From Gordionus sp. m RMFG-2023 (taxonomy: Eukaryota; Nematomorpha; Gordioida; Chordodea; Parachordodidae): DNA of 64,000 nucleotides. Shown here piece by piece: positions 39,291 through 51,680 of this stretch. Where the stretch lies: contig NW_027051078.1 in assembly GCF_954871325.1 (NCBI RefSeq), positions 1-64,000 on the forward strand. The letters are read 5' to 3'. The number at the start of each line of letters is the position of its first letter. Positions within the stretch are counted from its first letter, which is position 1. The notes beneath the pieces are model-generated. The model saw only the letters and a program-made list of their open reading frames with translations. It was not told where the DNA came from and did not search any database. Position numbers and translations under genes: made by a program.

Positions 39291-40671
39291 GTTAAAGCGA
39301 AAAAAGCGTCAGTACAAATTAAATTGAAACGATAAATCGTTGTTAAAGCGAAAAAAGCGCTAGTACTAATTAAATTGAAACGATAAATCGTTCGCGAATT
39401 ATATTGTTAAAGCGAAAAAAGCGATAGTACATATTAAATTGAAACGATAAATCGTTGGAAAATTATATTGTTAAAGCGAAAAAAGCGTCAGTACAAATTA
39501 AATTGAAACGATAAATCGTTGTTAAAGCGAAAAAAGCGCTAGTACTAATTAAATTGAAACGATAAATCGTTCGCGAATTATATTGTTAAAGCGAAAAAAG
39601 CGATAGTACATATTAAATTGAAACGATAAATCGTTGGAAAATTATATTGTTAAAGCGAAAAAAGCGTCAGTACAAATTAAATTGAAACGATAAATCGTTG
39701 TTAAAGCGAAAAAAGCGCTAGTACTAATTAAATTGAAACGATAAATCGTTCGCGAATTATATTGTTAAAGCGAAAAAAGCGATAGTACATATTAAATTGA
39801 AACGATAAATCGTTGGAAAATTATATTGTTAAAGCGAAAAAAGCGTCAGTACAAATTAAATTGAAACGATAAATCGTTGTTAAAGCGAAAAAAGCGCTAG
39901 TACTAATTAAATTGAAACGATAAATCGTTCGCGAATTATATTGTTAAAGCGAAAAAAGCGCTAGTACTAATTAAATTGAAACGATAAATCGTTCGCGAAT
40001 TATATTGTTAAAGCGAAAAAAGCGATAGTACATATTAAATTGAAACGATAAATCGTTGGAAAATTATATTGTTAAAGCGAAAAAAGCGTCAGTACAAATT
40101 AAATTGAAACGATAAATCGTTGTTAAAGCGAAAAAAGCGCTAGTACTAATTAAATTGAAACGATAAATCGTTCGCGAATTATATTGTTAAAGCGAAAAAA
40201 GCGATAGTACATATTAAATTGAAACGATAAATCGTTGGAAAATTATATTGTTAAAGCGAAAAAAGCGTCAGTACAAATTAAATTGAAACGATAAATCGTT
40301 GTTAAAGCGAAAAAAGCGCTAGTACTAATTAAATTGAAACGATAAATCGTTCGCGAATTATATTGTTAAAGCGAAAAAAGCGATAGTACATATTAAATTG
40401 AAACGATAAATCGTTGGAAAATTATATTGTTAAAGCGAAAAAAGCGTCAGTACAAATTAAATTGAAACGATAAATCGTTGTTAAAGCGAAAAAAGCGCTA
40501 GTACTAATTAAATTGAAACGATAAATCGTTCGCGAATTATATTGTTAAAGCGAAAAAAGCGCTAGTACTAATTAAATTGAAACGATAAATCGTTCGCGAA
40601 TTATATTGTTAAAGCGAAAAAAGCGATAGTACATATTAAATTGAAACGATAAATCGTTGGTAAATTATATT
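39291..40671 (+). repeat. 179-bp higher-order repeats (GTCAG-CGCG-GATAG trimer)
   Basis: The trimer is a short GCGTCAG unit, a long CT/T unit with linker CGCG, and a long GCGATAGTACAT unit with linker GGAA: 51+64+64 bp. Trimers start at 39291, 39470, 39649, 40071 and 40250. At 39828 and 40429 an extra CGCG unit makes 243 bp. The array therefore reads 179, 179, 179, 243, 179, 179, 243. Each trimer carries TTCGCGAA once. Elsewhere the same trimer occurs as isolated copies within super-units; only here and at 42.3-43.0 kb is it amplified. Confidence 0.92.
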
Positions 40672-42257
40672 GTTAAAGCGAAAAAAGCGCCAGTTCAAAT
40701 TAAATTGAAACGATAAATCGTTGGGAAATTATATTGTTAAAGCGAAAAAAGCGCCAGTACAAATTAAATTGAAACGATAAATCGTTGGGGAATTATATTG
40801 TTAAAGCGAAATAAGCGCTAGTACAAATTAAATTGAAACGATAAATCGTTGTTAAAGCGAAAAAAGCGCTAGTACTAATTAAATTGAAACGATAAATCGT
40901 TGGAAAATTATGTTGTTAAAGCGAAAAAAGCGCCAGTACAAATTAAATTGAAACGATAAATCGTTGGGGAATTATATTGTTAAAGCGAAAAAAGCGCCAG
41001 TACAAATTAAATTGAAACGATAAATCGTTGGGGAATTATATTGTTAAAGCGAAAAAAGCGCTAGTACAAATTAAATTGAATTGATAAATCGTTGTTAAAG
41101 CGAAAAAAGCGCTAGCACTAATTAAATTGAAACGATAAATCGTTGGGAAATTATATTGTTAAAGCGAAAAAAGCGCCAGTACAAATTAAATTGAAACGAT
41201 AAATCGTTGGGGAATTATATTGTTAAAGCGAAAAAAGCGCTAGTACAAATTAAATTGAAACGATAAATTGTTGGGAAATTATATTGTTAAAGCGAAAATA
41301 GCGCCAGTACAAATTAAATTGAAACGATAAATCGTTGGGGAATTATATTGTTAAAGCGAAAAAAGCGCTAGTACAAATTAAATTGAAACGATAAATCGTT
41401 GTTAAAGCGAAAAAAGCGCTAGTACTAATTAAATTGAAACGATAAATCGTTGGGAAATTATATTGTTAAAGCGAAAAAAGCTCCAGTACAAATTAAATTG
41501 AAACGATAAATCGTTGGGGAATTATATTGTTAAAGCGAAAAAAGCGCTAGTACAAATTAAATTGAAACGATAAATCGTTGTTAAAGCGAAAAAAGCGCTA
41601 GTACTAATTAAATTGAAACGATAAATCGTTGGGAAATTATATTGTTAATGCGAAAAAAGCGCCAGTACAAATTAAATTGAAACGATAAATCGTTGGGGAA
41701 TTATATTGTTAAAGCGAAAAAAGCGCCAGTACAAATTAAATTGAAACGATATATCGTTGGGGAATTATATTGTTAAAGCGAAAAAAGCGCTAGTACAAAT
41801 TAAATTGAAACGATAAATCGTTGTTAAAGCGAAAAAAGCGCCAGTACAAATTAAATTGAAACGATGAATCGTTGGGGAATTATATTGTTAAAGCGAAAAA
41901 AGCGCCAGTACAAATTAAATTGAAACGATAAATCGTTGGAAAATTATATTGTTAAAGCGAAAAAAGCGCCAGTACAAATTAAATTGAAACGATAAATCGT
42001 TGGGGAATTATATTGTTAAAGCGAAAAAAGCGCTAGTACAAATTAAATTGAAACGATAAATCGTTGTTAAAGCGAAAAAAGCGCTAGTACTAATTAAATT
42101 GAAACGATAAATCGTTGGGGAATTATATTGTTAAAGCGAAAAAAGCGCTAGTACAAATTAAATTGAAACGATAAATCGTTGGAAAATTATATTGTTAAAG
42201 CGAAAAAAGCGCCAGTACAAATTAAATTGAAACGATAAATCGTTGGAGAATTATATT

Positions 42258-43037
42258 GTTAAAGCGAAAAAAGCGTCAGTACAAATTAAATTGAAACGAT
42301 AAATCGTTGTTAAAGCGAAAAAAGCGCTAGTACTAATTAAATTGAAACGATAAATCGTTCGCGAATTATATTGTTAAAGCGAAAAAAGCGATAGTACATA
42401 TTAAATTGAAACGATAAATCGTTGGAAAATTATATTGTTAAAGCGAAAAAAGCGTCAGTACAAATTAAATTGAAACGATAAATCGTTGTTAAAGCGAAAA
42501 AAGCGCTAGTACTAATTAAATTGAAACGATAAATCGTTCGCGAATTATATTGTTAAAGCGAAAAAAGCGATAGTACATATTAAATTGAAACGATAAATCG
42601 TTGGAAAATTATATTGTTAAAGCGAAAAAAGCGTCAGTACAAATTAAATTGAAACGATAAATCGTTGTTAAAGCGAAAAAAGCGCTAGTACTAATTAAAT
42701 TGAAACGATAAATCGTTCGCGAATTATATTGTTAAAGCGAAAAAAGCGATAGTACATATTAAATTGAAACGACAAATCGTTGGAAAATTATATTGTTAAA
42801 GCGAAAAAAGCGTCAGTACAAATTAAATTGAAACGATAAATCGTTGTTAAAGCGAAAAAAGCGCTAGTACTAATTAAATTGAAACGATAAATCGTTCGCG
42901 AATTATATTGTTAAAGCGAAAAAAGCGCTAGTACTAATTAAATTGAAACGATAAATCGTTCGCGAATTATATTGTTAAAGCGAAAAAAGCGATAGTACAT
43001 ATTAAATTGAAACGATAAATCGTTGGTAAATTATATT
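42258..43037 (+). repeat. 179-bp higher-order repeats, second run
   Basis: Trimers start at 42258, 42437 and 42616, and a 243-bp form with the extra CGCG unit starts at 42795. This is the 39.3-kb run shifted by 2,967 bp and shorter by one 179-179-243 block. One unit has a private change, AACGACAAATCG near 42770, that postdates the duplication or was lost from the other copy. Confidence 0.9.
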
Positions 43038-43101
43038 GTTAAAGCGAAAAAAGCGCCAGTTCAAATTAAATTGAAACGATAAATCGTTGGGGAATTATAT
43101 T

Positions 43102-46036
43102 GTTAAAGCGAAAAAAGCGCCAGTACAAATTAAATTGAAACGATAAATCGTTGGGGAATTATATTGTTAAAGCGAAAAAAGCGCTAGTACAAATTAAATT
43201 GAAACGATAAATCGTTGTTAAAGCGAAAAAAGCGCTAGTACTAATTAAATTGAAACGATAAATCGTTGGGAAATTATATTGTTAAAGCGAAAAAAGCGCC
43301 AGTACAAATTAAATTGAAACGATAAATCGTAGGGGAATTATATTGTTAAAGCGAAAAAAGCGCTAGTACAAATTAAATTGAAACGATAAATCGTTGGGAA
43401 ATTATATTGTTAAAGCGAAAAAAGCGCCAGTACAAATTAAATTGAAACGATAAATCGTTGGGGAATTATATTGTTAAAGCGAAAAAAGCGCCAGTACAAA
43501 TTAAATTGAAACGATAAATCGTTGGGGAATTATATTGTTAAAGCGAAAAAAGCGCTAGTACAAATTAAATTGAAACGATAAATCGTTGTTAAAGCGAAAA
43601 AAGCGCTAGTACTAATTAAATTGAAACGATAAATCGTTGGGAAATTATATTGTTAAAGCGAAAAAAGCGCCAGTACAAATTAAATTGAAACGATAAATCG
43701 TTGGGGAATTATATTGTTAAAGCGAAAAAAGCGCTAGTACAAATTAAATTGAAACGATAAATCGTTGGGGAATTATATTGTTAAAGCGAAAAAAGCGCCA
43801 GTACAAATTAAATTGAAACGATAAATCGTTGGGGAATTATATTGTTAAAGCGAAAAAAGCGCTAGTACAAATTAAATTGAAACGATAAATCGTTGTTAAA
43901 GCGAAAAAAGCGCTAGTACTAATTAAATTGAAACGATAAATCGTTGGAAAATTATATTGTTAAAGCGAAAAAAGCGCCAGTACAAATTAAATTGAAACGA
44001 TAAATCGTTGGGGAATTATATTGTTAAAGCGAAAAAAGCGCTAGTACAAATTAAATTGAAACGATAAATCGTTGTTAAAGCGAAAAAAGCGCTAGTACTA
44101 ATTAAATTGAAACGATAAATCGTTGGAAAATTATATTGTTAAAGCGAAAAAAGCGCCAGTACAAATTAAATTGAAACGATAAATCGTTGGGGAATTATAT
44201 TGTTAAAGCGAAAAAAGCGCTAGTACAAATTAAATTGAAACGATAAATCGTTGTTAAAGCGAAAAAAGCGCTAGTACTTATTAAATTGAAACGATAAATC
44301 GTTGGGAAATTATATTGTTAAAGCGAAAAAAGCGCCAGTACAAATTAAATTGAATTATATTTTTAAAGCGAAAAAAGCGCTAGTACAAATTAAATTGAAA
44401 CGATAAATCGTTGTTAAAGCGAAAAAAGCGCTAGTACTAATTAAATTGAAACGATAAATTGTTGGGAAATTATATTGTTAAAGCGAAAAAAGCACCAGTA
44501 CAAATTAAATTGAAACGATAAATCGTTGGGGAATTATATTGTTAAAGCGAAAAAAGCGCCAGTACAAATTAAATTGAAACGATAAATCGTTGGGGAATTA
44601 TATTGTTAAAGCGAAAAAAGCGCTAGTACAAATTAAATTGAAACGATAAATCGTTGTTAAAGCGAAAAAAGCGCTAGTACTAATTAAATTGAAACGATAA
44701 ATCGTTGGAAAATTATATTGTTAAAGCGAAAAAAGCGCCAGTACAAATTAAATTGAAACGATAAATCGTTGGGAAATTATATTGTTAAAGCGAAAAAAGC
44801 GCTAGTACAAATTAAATTGAAACGATAAATCGTTGTTAAAGCGAAAAAAGCGCTAGTACTAATTAAATTGAAACGATAAATCGTTGGGAAATTATATTGT
44901 TAAAGCGAAAAAAGCGCCAGTACAAATTAAATTCAAACGATAAATCGTTGGGGAATTATATTGTTAAAGCGAAAAAAGCGCTAGTACAAATTAAATTGAA
45001 ACGATAAATCGTTGTTAAAGCGAAAAAAGCGCTAGTACTAATTAAATTGAAATGATAAATCGTTGGGGAATTATATTGTTAAAGCGAAATAAGCGCTAGT
45101 ACAAATTAAATTGAAACGATAAATCGTTGTTAAAGCGAAAAAAGCGCTAGTACTAATTAAATTGAAACGATAAATCGTTGGGGAATTATATTGTTAAAGC
45201 GAAAAAAGCGCTAGTACAAATTAAATTGAAACGATAAATCGTTGTTAAAGCGAAAAAAGCGCTAGTACTAATTCAATTGAAACGATAAATCTATGGGGAA
45301 TTATATTGTTAAAGCGAAAAAAGCGCCAGTACAAATTCAATTGAAACGATAAATCGTTGGGAAATTATATTGTTAAAGCGAAAAAAGCGATAGTACAAAT
45401 TAAATTGAAACGATAAATCGTTGGGGAATTATATTGTTAAAGCGAAATAAGCGCTAGTACAAATTAAATTGAAACGATAAATCGTTGTTAAAGCGAAAAA
45501 AGCGCTAGTACTAATTAAATTGAAACGATAAATCGTTGGAAAATTATATTGTTAAAGCGAAAAAAGCGCCAGTACAAATTAAATTGAAACGATAAATCGT
45601 TGGGGAATTATATTGTTAAAGCTAAAAAAGCGCTAGTACAAATTAAATTGAAACGATAAATTGTTGTTAAAGCGAAAAAAGCGCTAGTACTAATTAAATT
45701 GAAACGATAAATCGTTGGGAAATTATATTGTTAAAGCGAAAAAAGCGCTAGTACAAATTAAATTGAAACGATAAATCGTTGGGGAATTATATTGTTAAAG
45801 CGAAAAAAGCGCTAGTACTAATTAAATTGAAACGATAAATCGTTGGGGAATTATATTATTAAAGCGAAAAAAGCGCTAGTACAAATTAAATTGAAACGAT
45901 AAATCGTTGTTAAAGCGAAAAAAGCGCTAGTACTAATTAAATTGAAACGATAAATCGTTGGGAAATTATATTGTTAAAGCGAAAAAAGCGCCAGTACAAA
46001 TTAAATTGAAACGATAAATCGTTGGGGAATTATATT
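43102..46036 (+). repeat. Mosaic stretch leading to the AATTCAATTG subfamily
   Basis: Mostly S-CT/T dimers with CC/A units between. It contains a copy of the 45-bp truncation (44317-44361) with its AGTACTTATT and AAATTGTTGG neighbours. A single AATTCAATTG/AAATCTATGG unit appears at 45244-45307, followed by an AATTCAATTG unit and a GCGATAGTACAAATT unit. These are an outlying example of the subfamily that fills 46037-47700. No other sequence is present. Confidence 0.75.
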
Positions 46037-47700
46037 GTTAAAGCGAAAAAAGCGCCAGTACAAATTCAATTGAAACGATAAATCGTCGGCGAATTATATT
46101 GTTAAAGCGAAAAAAGCGCCAGTACAAATTCAATTGAAACGATAAATCTATGGGGAATTATATTGTTAAAGCGAAAAAAGCGCCAGTACAAATTCAATTG
46201 AAACGATAAATCTATGGGGAATTATATTGTTAAAGCGAAAAAAGCGCCAGTACAAATTCAATTGAAACGATAAATCTATGGGGAATTATATTGTTAAAGC
46301 GAAAAAAGCGCCAGTACAAATTCAATTGAAACGATAAATCGTTGGGAAATTATATTGTTAAAGCGAAAAAAGCGATAGTACAAATTAAATTGAAACGATA
46401 AATCGTTGGGGAATTATATTGTTAAAGCGAAAAAAGCGCCAGTACAAATTCAATTGAAACGATAAATCTATGGGGAATTATATTGTTAAAGCGAAAAAAG
46501 CGCCAGTACAAATTCAATTGAAACGATAAATCGTTGGGAAATTATATTGTTAAAGCGAAAAAAGCGATAGTACAAATTAAATTGAAACGATAAATCGTTG
46601 GGGAATTATATTGTTAAAGCGAAAAAAGCGCCAGTACAAATTCAATTGAAACGATAAATCGTTGGGGAATTATATTGTTAAAGCGAAAAAAGCGCCAGTA
46701 CAAATTCAATTGAAACGATAAATCTATGGGGAATTATATTGTTAAAGCGAAAAAAGCGCCAGTACAAATTCAATTGAAACGATAAATCTATGGGGAATTA
46801 TATTGTTAAAGCGAAAAAAGCGCCAGTACAAATTCAATTGAAACGATAAATCGTTGGGGAATTATATTGTTAAAGCGAAAAAAGCGCCAGTACAAATTCA
46901 ATTGAAACGATAAATCTATGGGGAATTATATTGTTAAAGCGAAAAAAGCGCCAGTACAAATTCAATTGAAACGATAAATCGTTGGGGAATTATATTGTTA
47001 AAGCGAAAAAAGCGCCAGTACAAATTAAATTGAAACGATAAATCGTTGGGGAATTATATTGTTAAAGCGAAAAAAGCGCCAGTACAAATTCAATTGAAAC
47101 GATAAATCTATGGGGAATTATATTGTTAAAGCGAAAAAAGCGCCAGTACAAATTCAATTGAAACGATAAATCTATGGGGAATTATATTGTTAAAGCGAAA
47201 AAAGCGCCAGTACAAATTCAATTGAAACGATAAATCTATGGGGAATTATATTGTTAAAGCGAAAAAAGCGCCAGTACAAATTCAATTGAAACGATAAATC
47301 TATGGGGAATTATATTGTTAAAGCGAAAAAAGCGCCAGTACAAATTCAATTGAAACGATAAATCTATGGGGAATTATATTGTTAAAGCGAAAAAAGCGCC
47401 AGTACAAATTCAATTGAAACGATAAATCGTTGGGAAATTATATTGTTAAAGCGAAAAAAGCGATAGTACAAATTAAATTGAAACGATAAATCGTTGGGGA
47501 ATTATATTGTTAAAGCGAAAAAAGCGCCAGTACAAATTCAATTGAAACGATAAATCTATGGGGAATTATATTGTTAAAGCGAAAAAAGCGCCAGTACAAA
47601 TTCAATTGAAACGATAAATCGTTGGGAAATTATATTGTTAAAGCGAAAAAAGCGATAGTACAAATTAAATTGAAACGATAAATCGTTGGGGAATTATATT
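46037..47700 (+). repeat. AATTCAATTG/CTATGGGG subfamily, 26 long units in register
   Basis: Exactly 26 consecutive 64-bp units (1,664 bp) occur with no 51-bp unit, and a short unit of the same type closes the run at 47701-47751. Most units have AATTCAATTGAA in place of AATTAAATTGAA, which makes the 10-bp palindrome TTCAATTGAA. Many end AAATCTATGGGG, which breaks the right arm of the dyad. Units of GCGATAGTACAAATT type at 46357, 46549, 47445 and 47637 keep the normal core and dyad. A trimer of CTATGGGG, GGGA and GCGAT units (192 bp) occurs at 46421-46612, 47317-47508 and 47509-47700. Five CTATGGGG units in a row fill 47061-47380. This is a locally amplified family, distinct in unit-length use and sequence from the rest. 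Confidence 0.93.
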
Positions 47701-47751
47701 GTTAAAGCGAAAAAAGCGCCAGTACAAATTCAATTGAAACGATAAATCGTT

Positions 47752-49189
47752 GTTAAAGCGAAAAAAGCGCTAGTACTAATTAAATTGAAACGATAAATCG
47801 TTGGGGAATTATATTGTTAAAGCGAAAAAAGCGCTAGTACAAATTAAATTGAAACGATAAATCGTTGGAAAATTATATTGTTAAAGCGAAAAAAGCGCCA
47901 GTACAAATTAAATTGAAACGATAAATCGTTGGAGAATTATATTGTTAAAGCGAAAAAAGCGTCAGTACAAATTAAATTGAAACGATAAATCGTTGTTAAA
48001 GCGAAAAAAGCGCTAGTACTAATTAAATTGAAACGATAAATCGTTCGCGAATTATATTGTTAAAGCGAAAAAAGCGATAGTACATATTAAATTGAAACGA
48101 TAAATCGTTGGAAAATTATATTGTTAAAGCGAAAAAAGCGCTAGTACTAATTAAATTGAAACGATAAATCGTTGGGGAATTATATTATGAAAGCGAAAAA
48201 AGCGCTAGTACAAATTAAATTGAAACGATAAATCGTTGTTAAAGCGAAAAAAGCGCTAGTACTAATTAAATTGAAACGATAAATCGTTGGAAAATTATAT
48301 TGTTAAAGCGAAAAAAGCGCCAGTACAAATTAAATTGAAACGATAAATCGTTGGGAAATTATATTGTTAAAGCGAAAAAAGCGCTAGTACAAATTAAATT
48401 GAAACGATAAATCGTTGTTAAAGCGAAAAAAGGGCTAGTACTAATTAAATTGAAACGATAAATCGTTGGGGAATTATATTGTTAAAGCGAAAAAAGCGCC
48501 AGTACAAATTAAATTGAAACGATAAATCGTTGGGGAATTATATTGTTAAAGCGAAAAAAGCGCTAGTACAAATTAAATTGAAACGATAAATCGTTGGGAA
48601 ATTATATTGTTAAAGCGAAAATAGCGCCAGTACAAATTAAATTGAAACGATAAATCGTTGGGGAATTATATTGTTAAAGCGAAAAAAGCGCTAGTACAAA
48701 TTAAATTGAAACGATAAATCGTTGTTAAAGCGAAAAAAGCGCTAGTACTTATTAAATTGAAACGATAAATCGTTGGGAAATTATATTGTTAAAGCGAAAA
48801 AAGCGCCAGTACAAATTAAATTGAATTATATTGTTAAAGCGAAAAAAGCGCTAGTACAAATTAAATTGAAACGATAAATCGTTGTTAAAGCGAAAAAAGC
48901 GCTAGTACTAATTAAATTGAAACGATAAATTGTTGGGAAATTATATTGTTAAAGCGAAAAAAGCGCCAGTACAAATTAAATTGAAACGATAAATCGTTGG
49001 GGAATTATATTGTTAAAGCGAAAAAAGCGCCAGTACAAATTAAATTGAAACGATAAATCGTTGGGGAATTATATTGTTAAAGCGAAAAAAGCGCTAGTAC
49101 AAATTAAATTGAAACGATAAATCGTTGTTAAAGCGAAAAAAGCGCTAGTACTAATTAAATTGAAACGATAAATCGTTGGAAAATTATAT
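47752..49189 (+). repeat. Return to standard satellite, one super-unit fragment
   Basis: After the subfamily the order GAGAATT, GCGTCAG, TTCGCGAA, GCGATAGTACAT returns (about 47.93-48.12 kb). A unit beginning ATGAAAGCG (48187) follows, then the third copy of the 45-bp truncation at 48788-48832 with its usual neighbours. Tags match 33.2-33.7 kb at offset 15,450 and 44.2-44.7 kb at offset 4,471. Confidence 0.76.
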
Positions 49190-51680
49190 TGTTAAAGCGA
49201 AAAAAGCGCCAGTACAAATTAAATTGAAACGATAAATCGTTGGGGAATTATATTGTTAAAGCGAAAAAAGCGCTAGTACAAATTAAATTGAAACGATAAA
49301 TCGTTGGGAAATTATATTGTTAAAGCGAAAATAGCGCCAGTACAAATTAAATTGAAACGATAAATCGTTGGGGAATTATATTGTTAAAGCGAAAAAAGCG
49401 CTAGAACAAATTAAATTGAAACGATAAATCGTTGTTAAAGCGAAAAAAGCGCTAGTACTAATTAAATTGAAACGATAAATCGTTGGGAAATTATATTGTT
49501 AAAGCGAAAAAAGCGCCAGTACAAATTAAATTGAAACGATAAATCGTTGGGGAATTATATTGTTAAAGCGAAAAAAGCGCTAGTACAAATTAAATTGAAA
49601 CGATAAATCGTTGGGAAATTATATTGTTAAAGCGAAAATAGCGCCAGTACAAATTAAATTGAAACGATAAATCGTTGGGGAATTATATTGTTAAAGCGAA
49701 AAAAGCGCTAGAACAAATTAAATTGAAACGATAAATCGTTGTTAAAGCGAAAAAAGCGCTAGTACTAATTAAATTTAAACGATAAATCGGTGGAAAATTA
49801 TATTGTTAAAGCGAAAAAAGCGCTAGTACAAATTAAATTGAAACGATAAATCGTTGTTAAAGCGAAAAAAGCGCTAGTACTAATAAAATTGAAAGGATAA
49901 ATCGTTCGCGAATTATATTGTTAAAGCGAAAAAAGCGATAGTACATATTAAATTGAAACGATAAATCATTGGAAAATTATATTGTTAAAGCGAAAAAAGC
50001 GCTAGTACTAATTAAATTGAAACGATAAATCGTTGTTAAAGCGAAAAAAGCGCTAGTACTAATTAAATTGAAACGATAAATCGTTGGAAAATTATATTGT
50101 TAAAGCGAAAAAAGCGCCAGTACAAATTAAATTGAAACGATAAATCGTTGGGGATTTATATTGTTAAAGCGAAAAAAGCGTTAGTACTAATTAAATTGAA
50201 ACGATAAATCGTTGGGGAATTATATTATTAAAGCGAAAAAAGCGTTAGTACAAATTAAATTGAAACGATAAATCGTTGGGGAATTATATTATTAAAGCGA
50301 AAAAAGAGTACAAATTAAATTGAAACGATAAATCGTTGAGGAATTATATTGTTAAAGCGAAAAAAGCGCTAGTACAAATTAAATTGAAACGATAAATCGT
50401 TGTTAAAGCGAAAAAAGCGCTAGTACTAATTAAATTGAAACGATAAATCGTTGGAAAATTATATTGTTAAAGCGAAAAAAGCGCCAGTACAAATTAAATT
50501 GAAACGATAAATCGTTGGGGATTTATATTGTTAAAGCGAAAAAAGCGCTAGTACAAATTAAATTGAAACGATAAATCGTTGGGGAATTATATTGTTAAAG
50601 CGAAAAAAGCGCTAGTACAAATTAAATTGAAACGATAAATCGTTGTTAAAGCGAAAAAAGCGCTAGTACTAATTAAATTGAAACGATAAATCGTTGGGGA
50701 ATTATATTGTTAAAGCGAAAAAAGCGCCAGTACAAATTAAATTGAAACGATAAATCGTTGGGGAATTATATTGTTAAAGCGAAAAAAGCGTTAGTACTAA
50801 TTAAATTGAAACGATAAATCGTTGGGGAATTATATTATTAAAGCGAAAAAAGCGTTAGTACAAATTAAATTGAAACGATAAATCGTTGAGGAATTATATT
50901 GTTAAAGCGAAAAAAGCGCTAGTACAAATTAAATTGAAACGATAAATCGTTGTTAAAGCGAAAAAAGCGCTAGTACTAATTAAATTAAAACGATAAATCG
51001 TTGGAAAATCATATTGTTAAAGCGAAAAAAGCGCCAGTACAAATTAAATTGAAACGATAAATCGTTGGGGAATTATATTGTTAAAGCGAAAAAAGCGCTA
51101 GTACAAATTAAATTGAAACGATAAATCGTTGAGGAATTATATTGTTAAAGCGAAAAAAGCGCTAGTACAAATTAAATTGAAACGATAAATCGCTGAGGAA
51201 TTATATTGTTAAAGCGAAAAAAGCGCTAGTACAAATTAAATTGAAACGATAAATCGTTGTTAAAGCGAAAAAAGCGCTAGTACTAATTAAATTGAAACGA
51301 TAAATCGTTGGAAAATTATATTGTTAAAGCGAAAAAAGCGCTAGTACAAATTAAATTGAAACGATAAATCGTTGGTGAATTATATTGTTAAAGCGAAAAA
51401 AGGGCCAGTACTAATTAAATTGAAACGATAAATCTTTGGGGAATTTTATTGTTAAAGCGAAAAAAGCGCTAGTAAATTAAATTGAAACGATAAATCGTTG
51501 GGGAATTATATTATTAAAGCGAAAAACGCGCTAGTACAAAATAAATTGAAACGATAAATCGTTGAGGAATTATATTGTTAAATCGAAAAAAGCGCTAGTA
51601 CAAATTAAATTGAAACGATAAATCGTTGGAAAATTATATTGTTAAAGCGAAAAAAGCGCCAGTACAAATTAAATTGAAAC
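49190..51680 (+). repeat. Segmental duplication block (partner of 3.7-5.95 kb)
   Basis: Tags of the 3.7-5.95 kb block recur in order, with a 243-bp difference near 49984-50290. Here a short unit and three long units, including a GGGGATTTAT linker and an ATTAAAG unit of TT type, have been added. Private changes include AAATTTAAACG near 49774, shared with about 54,701. The stretch about 49.49-49.85 kb (AAAATAG at 49626, CGGTGG at 49788) is repeated at about 54.42-54.78 kb, offset 4,927. Confidence 0.8.

Larger units (their letters stand above)
37769..43101 (+). repeat. 2,967-bp tandem duplication with a 601-bp length difference
   Basis: Copy one is about 37769-40735 and copy two about 40736-43101. 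Tags at AATAAGCG (unit starts 37833/40800), TTAATGCG (38682/41649), GATATATCG (38781/41748) and GATGAATCG (38899/41866) are all exactly 2,967 bp apart. After the 179-bp repeats the offset becomes 2,366, because copy one holds an additional 601 bp (179+179+243). Both copies then continue with TTGGTAAATT and GCCAGTTCAAATT. The exact agreement of offsets indicates a recent event. Confidence 0.86.

Noticed and set aside
46037-47700. Replication-origin iterons
   Set aside because: Regular spacing and palindromes could suggest iterons, but the same units continue for tens of kilobases on both sides with no initiator gene.
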